Both the position numbers and the translations under genes were made by a program. This document shows positions 59,585 through 64,000 of a stretch of 64,000 nucleotides of DNA, piece by piece; positions within the stretch are counted from its first letter, which is position 1; every line of letters starts with the position of its first letter. The stretch lies in assembly GCA_037693485.1 (NCBI GenBank), contig CM075347.1, positions 139,036,501-139,100,500 on the forward strand. The letters are read 5' to 3'. Origin of the DNA: Kitagawia praeruptora (Eukaryota; Streptophyta; Magnoliopsida; Apiales; Apiaceae). The notes under the pieces were generated by a model. The model was given only the letters and a program-made list of their open reading frames with translations. It did not search any database and had not been told where the DNA came from.

Positions 59585-61900
59585 TCAGTTAGAATTTTTA
59601 AGAACCCACACTTGTTGGGTTCTCTTTTCATGCAATTCAACATCTTTATCAGTAAAAGATTTTCTTGTAAAGATATTTTTATCAGAATTAACTCCATCAG
59701 AATTAGTCTTTATCTTGACAGATGTATGATTAGAATTCAAGTTCTTTGTTTTTTCAAAATTTGCACTTTTATTGAACTTTGGCAAAGGCTCATAATAATT
59801 ATAGTACAAATTATGGTATTCTTCACATGTATAGATAGAATGCCATTTACTGCCACAATGGAAACAAGGATTCTGTGGTTTATAGAATACTGATTTATTC
59901 CTAATGTCAGACTTAGGAAGTACAGTTGGCTTCTTTTTACTCCTCCTGCAATCAATAGCAAGATGATTAGAATTACCACAGTTAAAACATACTTTTCTTG
60001 GTGCATTCGGAATATACTTATAATTATTCTCCTTGTTTATTCCAACTTTACCATTCTTGTTCCTTTTGACAGTTGGAACTCTCTTCCTATCTGTTACCTC
60101 ACAGATTCTGTCCCTTAATTGCTTCTTGGACAAAAGACCTACATTTTTGTTTTTGACAGTTCTAGACTCAGAATGATGTGTAGAAGTAGATCCCTCTTCT
60201 GAAGTAGATTTGGGAATTTCTGGATACACATAATTAACTGGTTTTAGTTTGGTTTTGGTACTGTCTGTAACATATCTGTAGGTTTTTGGATTTGTTGAGT
60301 TATTAACTATAACTCTTCCAGGGTTAGATGAAACAACCTTTCCTTTGTCCTTTTTCTCATTTTCTGGTTTATACCCTAGACACTCTTTCCAGTTTTTATC
60401 AGAAATGATTTCATGAGTTTTTGTACCAGAATGTGTCCAGGTTCTGAGTTTTTCATTAGCATCTTTAAGTTGCCTTTCAAGTTCATTACATTTAAACTCA
60501 ATTTCAAGTTTCATGTGTTTAGCATTATCACATTCTGCTTGAACTTCATGCAAGAAAATTAACTCAGCTTCTAGATGATCATTTCTCTTAACAACCTCTG
60601 CCATTTCAGATTTTATTCTTGTATTTTCAAGAGATTGACTCCTAAAACTAATATGCAGAGATTTTAAGAAAGATCTTAGCTCAGAAACATTGTTAGTATC
60701 AAAATCAAATAAAACTTCAGATACCTTGGTTTCACCAGCAGAAGTCTCATCAGTTTTAGCCATCAAAGCATAATTCACTTTCTCCTCTTCAGAGTCAGAT
60801 GATGAGTCCATCCAATCCTTGCTTGAAGAAATGAGAGCTTTGGTTTTGGTCTTCTTGCACTCAGTTGCAAAATGACCCATCCCATCACAGTTATAGCATC
60901 TGATTTTTGACTTGTCAAACTTGCTGCTTTTGCCTTCTTTCTTCTTGTACCTGTCTTTGTCAGCATTGAAGGTTTTCTTCTGGAATTTCCCTTGCTTCCT
61001 AGCCTTTCTGAACTTCATCTTTTTGAAGCCCTTGACTATCATAGCAACCATTTCCATCATATCAGAATCAGTAGAGTCATCATCAGTATCAGGATCAGAC
61101 TCAGTATCAGTATCTGATGATGAGTCATCAGGAATTGACTCTTCCACTCTACTCTTTCGGTTATAAACCTCCTCAGCTTTTCCCTTTGATTTTGATTCAA
61201 CATTCAAAGCAACAGATTTTGCTTTGACATTTTTCTTGTTCTTCCTCTGTTGAACCTCAAGATCATGAGTTCTTAGCATCCCATAGACTTCATCAAGAGA
61301 CAACATCTTCAAATCATATTGATGCCTTATGATTGAAGCTTGAGTATCCCACTCTTCAGTTAAAGCTCTGAGAAACTTGGTATTCGAATCCTCTGGATCA
61401 TATTCTTTGCCAACCAGTGATAGATTGTTCAGTAAAGTCAAGAATCTATCGTACATATCAGTAAGGCTTTCATCAGATTTAGCATCAAATTGCTCATACT
61501 CCTGAATTAACAGAGCCCTTCTGTTTCTTTTGATAGATTCAGTACCTTGACATTGAGTTTCCAAAGTATCCCAAATTTCCTTCGTAGTCTTGCATGCTAT
61601 TACCCTGTTAGACATGACATTATCAAGACTGTTATGCAAAATATTCTTTACCTTTGCATCTTTGAGTACTTGAACCTTTTCTTCTGTCGTCCATTCATTC
61701 TTTGCCTTAATGACATAGTGTTCAGCAACAGTCTCTGTTCTTGCAACTAGTTTTGTTGGAAGAAATGGTCCATCATTGATCCTGTCAAGATAGTCAGGAT
61801 CAGTTGCTTCTAGATACATCAACATTTTCACTTTCCAGGTTGGATACTCGGTCTTCTTGAGAATTGGAATTTTAATGCTTTCATACTTGCTTGTCGACAT
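59585..61900 (-). CDS. gag: Copia gag with coiled coil and three zinc knuckles
   Basis: 771 codons from ATG 61900 to TGA 59587-59585. The N-terminal UBN2-type capsid region (EYPTWKVKMLMYLEATDPDY, then LETQCQGTESIKRNRRALLI) packages the RNA. A serine/aspartate-rich stretch (about 255-280) is followed by a basic patch. CCHC knuckle 1 is CYNCDGMGHFATEC (about 333-346). A coiled coil with heptad Leu/Ile spans about 410-490 (RIKSEMAEVVKRNDHLEAEL). Knuckle 2 is CFNCGNSNHLAIDC (about 637) and knuckle 3 CFHCGSKWHSIYTC (about 678). Sireviruses are known for such large gags with coiled coil and zinc fingers; three knuckles is more than the usual one or two. No internal stop. Confidence 0.93.
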   Translation of the reverse strand: MSTSKYESIKIPILKKTEYPTWKVKMLMYLEATDPDYLDRINDGPFLPTKLVARTETVAEHYVIKAKNEWTTEEKVQVLKDAKVKNILHNSLDNVMSNRVIACKTTKEIWDTLETQCQGTESIKRNRRALLIQEYEQFDAKSDESLTDMYDRFLTLLNNLSLVGKEYDPEDSNTKFLRALTEEWDTQASIIRHQYDLKMLSLDEVYGMLRTHDLEVQQRKNKKNVKAKSVALNVESKSKGKAEEVYNRKSRVEESIPDDSSSDTDTESDPDTDDDSTDSDMMEMVAMIVKGFKKMKFRKARKQGKFQKKTFNADKDRYKKKEGKSSKFDKSKIRCYNCDGMGHFATECKKTKTKALISSSKDWMDSSSDSEEEKVNYALMAKTDETSAGETKVSEVLFDFDTNNVSELRSFLKSLHISFRSQSLENTRIKSEMAEVVKRNDHLEAELIFLHEVQAECDNAKHMKLEIEFKCNELERQLKDANEKLRTWTHSGTKTHEIISDKNWKECLGYKPENEKKDKGKVVSSNPGRVIVNNSTNPKTYRYVTDSTKTKLKPVNYVYPEIPKSTSEEGSTSTHHSESRTVKNKNVGLLSKKQLRDRICEVTDRKRVPTVKRNKNGKVGINKENNYKYIPNAPRKVCFNCGNSNHLAIDCRRSKKKPTVLPKSDIRNKSVFYKPQNPCFHCGSKWHSIYTCEEYHNLYYNYYEPLPKFNKSANFEKTKNLNSNHTSVKIKTNSDGVNSDKNIFTRKSFTDKDVELHEKRTQQVWVLKNSN

Positions 61901-61935
61901 CTTAAGATCGTTACTGATTAAAATTAATCAGTTTA

Positions 61936-61947
61936 GCTCTGATACCA
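61936..61947 (-). other. Primer binding site, initiator tRNA-Met
   Basis: On the minus strand TGGTATCAGAGC, the usual Copia primer site, starts 2 nt after the 5' LTR. Confidence 0.95.
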
Positions 61948-61949
61948 AT

Positions 61950-62446
61950 TGTTGCCCAGTAAATAACAATTGTAGAAGGGGGTTGAATACAATTGTATAA
62001 GATTTTCGACTTAAAACAAATAACACAAGTATGAATCAATAACAGCTTTATTAACTCTGATATAAAACTGTTACAAAACTCTCTTAAGAAATTCTTATGT
62101 TCTTAAGAGCTGCTAGGTTACAATATAACTCGTGTAAGTCATTACAAAATGTAAAACCTAAACTGTGTTTATATAATGTACACAGTTGCACTATCAATTA
62201 CAAGATATTCTAAATCAATTACATATATCTCTGAATGCATATCTTGTATGATAGCTGTCTTCCTACAAATTAGGAACCGACATATCAATCTTCCTTGTTC
62301 TCTGGTCTGATGAGAATCTTCATCAAATACTGACCAGCTTCTAATCCTGATAGTCCAATACTGACAGTGCATTCCTGATGACGTCAGCATCAGTATCTGA
62401 TCAGTAATGCCCAGATCCTGATCATCTCTTGAATCAATATCTAACA
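61950..62446 (-). repeat. 5' LTR of the Sirevirus-like element
   Basis: 497 bp, see 49371-49867. Read on the minus strand it should hold the element's promoter; a TATA-like TATATAATGT/ACATTATATAA pair is visible at 62166-62180. Confidence 0.95.
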
Positions 62447-62451
62447 TAAAT
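62447..62451. repeat. Right target-site duplication TAAAT
   Basis: Identical to 49366-49370. Confidence 0.93.
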
Positions 62452-64000
62452 CTCCCACTCTCAAATTCCTATGTCAGTGCCTTTAGTAAAATGCATAATT
62501 TGTGATAGATTGATCTATTGATAAGATTATTTAGCGAGATACTCAGAGTATTATTGACATATTTTATCCCCCATCTGTTTCCTCCATTTATTTAAACACC
62601 AAGAAAATATGTCCGGGTTATAAATCTTGAAATCCACTCCTCAATATTTTTTTCCAATGAAGACTACCACATAGAAATTAAGTTTTTTCTTTTCTCAGTT
62701 TTGCATGACCGTGAATCTTGATTTTATTGTGACAGTGATTTAAAAACATTTCTTTGCTATCCTAAGTGTGCTTGATAGTGACATAACTCTTAGGCATAAA
62801 GCTTGTTTTGAATAGTAATTATGATTAATACACTCAGTTTGGTTCTTGTGTTGGTGACTTTGTGTTGGAGTTTTAACATCTGATGTATGCATCATAGTTT
62901 TAACAGGGTTTCTAGCATCTTACATATGCGTGATCTGTGGCAACTTTATAAATTTCCTTGTAACTTCCTTCTATATGTTGATTTAGCAGATTGTTACAAA
63001 TCCTACTAAAAAAATAAAGCTCTTTGGCTATTCTAATTGCTATACCACGGAATATAAAGTCTGTTCAGTTGTGTCAAGCTCCCTTCTGTGTTTTGTCACT
63101 TCTCCTTTAGTCTAAATTCAGTAATTAATAGAGCCCTTAATTTTCCCTTGCTTTTCTTGTGGCATTTTAACATAGTAATTTAGGCATAGCTTTTAAACGT
63201 GCCTTGACCTAAGCCTATTTAGGAAGAATATCCAGTTATGGTCAGGTGTTAATTTATAGGCTATTTCCCATTTGTTGCTCTGTATTGAAATGAATTACTT
63301 AGAAAATAGAGATGGGGAGTCGGTGTTAAAATTCAGTTCCCTCTACAGGCTCTACTAACCTAATCACATGGAAATTATGTCAAATTTGTTTTAGCACAAC
63401 TGGAAACTGAATTTGATGAAGAGCAGTTTAGGTAGCATAACTTTCTATCCTATGTATGTGTGATTGTGCTTTTAGTCCTTAACTTTAAAGCTTAATGATT
63501 TCTTTGCTGTAAGATCTTGAAAACCGAAGTTGGTCTGACAAAGGATTTGACAGTCTATATAGTCTAGATTGATATAAACCTTAATATCTTACTAACTGCT
63601 ATGTCGTTGCCTGAGGGGCAGATTAACGTTCTGTACTCCTTAGTTTTGCAGAAGGGTTAGATTGTTATTTAACTTATATAACTAATAGGAAGTGACTCTG
63701 CATCTAATAAGTACGTTAGGCTGCGCCGTTTAGACTTTTCATATTATCCAGGTCTAAATGTATATATGCAGCAATTCATAATGATTAAGCTTCAATCAAT
63801 TTTTATTAATATATGGTTACATACATAGTTGTCAAGGATGCTGATAATGCTGATTGATAACAGGTTTTTTTTTTGAGTTAGTCTTTCAACCAAGCTATGC
63901 TTACCCACAGGTAAGGCAGGGAATGGGACTGTGAAATATTAAGGGTTATGGTTTTTACCTCAGCCACATACCTGAGTACGTACCTTGTGCTTAACAATTA
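62452..64000. other. AT-rich sequence beyond the retrotransposon, no gene recognised
   Basis: T-rich on the plus strand, with scattered TTTGCAG and CAGGTAAGG words but no frame with protein-like content. Compatible with the continuation of the long intron postulated from the exon-like island at 47750-47985. Confidence 0.4.

Larger units (their letters stand above)
49371..62446 (-). mobile_element. Sirevirus-like Ty1/Copia retrotransposon, 13.1 kb, nearly intact
   Basis: 497-bp LTRs (49371-49867 and 61950-62446) start TGTTGCC and end CTAACA, differing at about three sites. A TAAAT duplication flanks them (49366-49370, 62447-62451). Transcription is on the minus strand: the 5' LTR is at the right. 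Order: LTR, primer site, gag, pol, a spacer holding a small antisense ORF, a giant extra ORF, polypurine tract, LTR. Protease, integrase, reverse transcriptase, RNase H order is that of Copia. The large gag with coiled coil and several zinc knuckles, the RT wording (KGTSSLGLWYARESDFSLCG) and the extra 3' ORF point to the Sirevirus (SIRE) lineage. By eye, LTR divergence of about 0.6% implies a recent insertion, within a few hundred thousand years under commonly used plant rates. It interrupts AT-rich, possibly intronic, DNA. Confidence 0.93.

Overview
The window is nuclear DNA from a flowering plant, almost certainly a eudicot. Genes have many introns, and the sequence between them is AT-rich and full of plant transposons (Athila, CACTA, Helitron, Stowaway-type MITE, Sirevirus-like Copia). 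The species cannot be read from the sequence. All gene models were built by hand from splice signals and protein-family knowledge; no search was run.

Layout. 1-9.1 kb: a decayed Athila-type Gypsy element (LTR end, tRNA-Asp primer site, gag) split by a 6.3-kb CACTA transposon. The CACTA has no visible transposase. It carries exon fragments of a protein kinase and a class III peroxidase and a 2.1-kb array of 51-bp repeats. 9.1-13 kb: a MITE and a nest of small Helitrons. 13.1-27.8 kb (+): a complete 24-coding-exon P4-ATPase gene of the ALA2 type. 29.5-33.8 kb (+): a complete 7-exon plastid sigma factor gene, SIG3/SIGC-like. 34.9-42.7 kb (-): a complete 13-exon cytosolic ATP-dependent phosphofructokinase gene, tail to tail with the sigma factor gene and with a Helitron in one intron. 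43-49 kb: MITE and Helitron debris, a frameshifted RNase H-type (LINE-derived) relic, and a possible first exon of a + strand gene whose body would lie beyond the window.

49,371-62,446 (-): an intact-looking, young 13.1-kb Copia element with Sirevirus traits. It has 497-bp LTRs differing at about 3 sites, a TAAAT target duplication, an initiator-tRNA-Met primer site and a polypurine tract. Its gag has a coiled coil and three zinc knuckles, and its pol is full length. Between pol and the 3' LTR lies an extra cassette: a giant ORF of about 1,690 codons in the sense direction and a small antisense ORF, arranged head to head around a 514-bp spacer with TATA-like boxes facing both ways. This cassette is the most unusual object in the window.

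The three host genes are ordinary single-copy-type plant genes (phospholipid flipping, plastid transcription, glycolysis). There is no sign that they work as a unit; they are simply neighbours.
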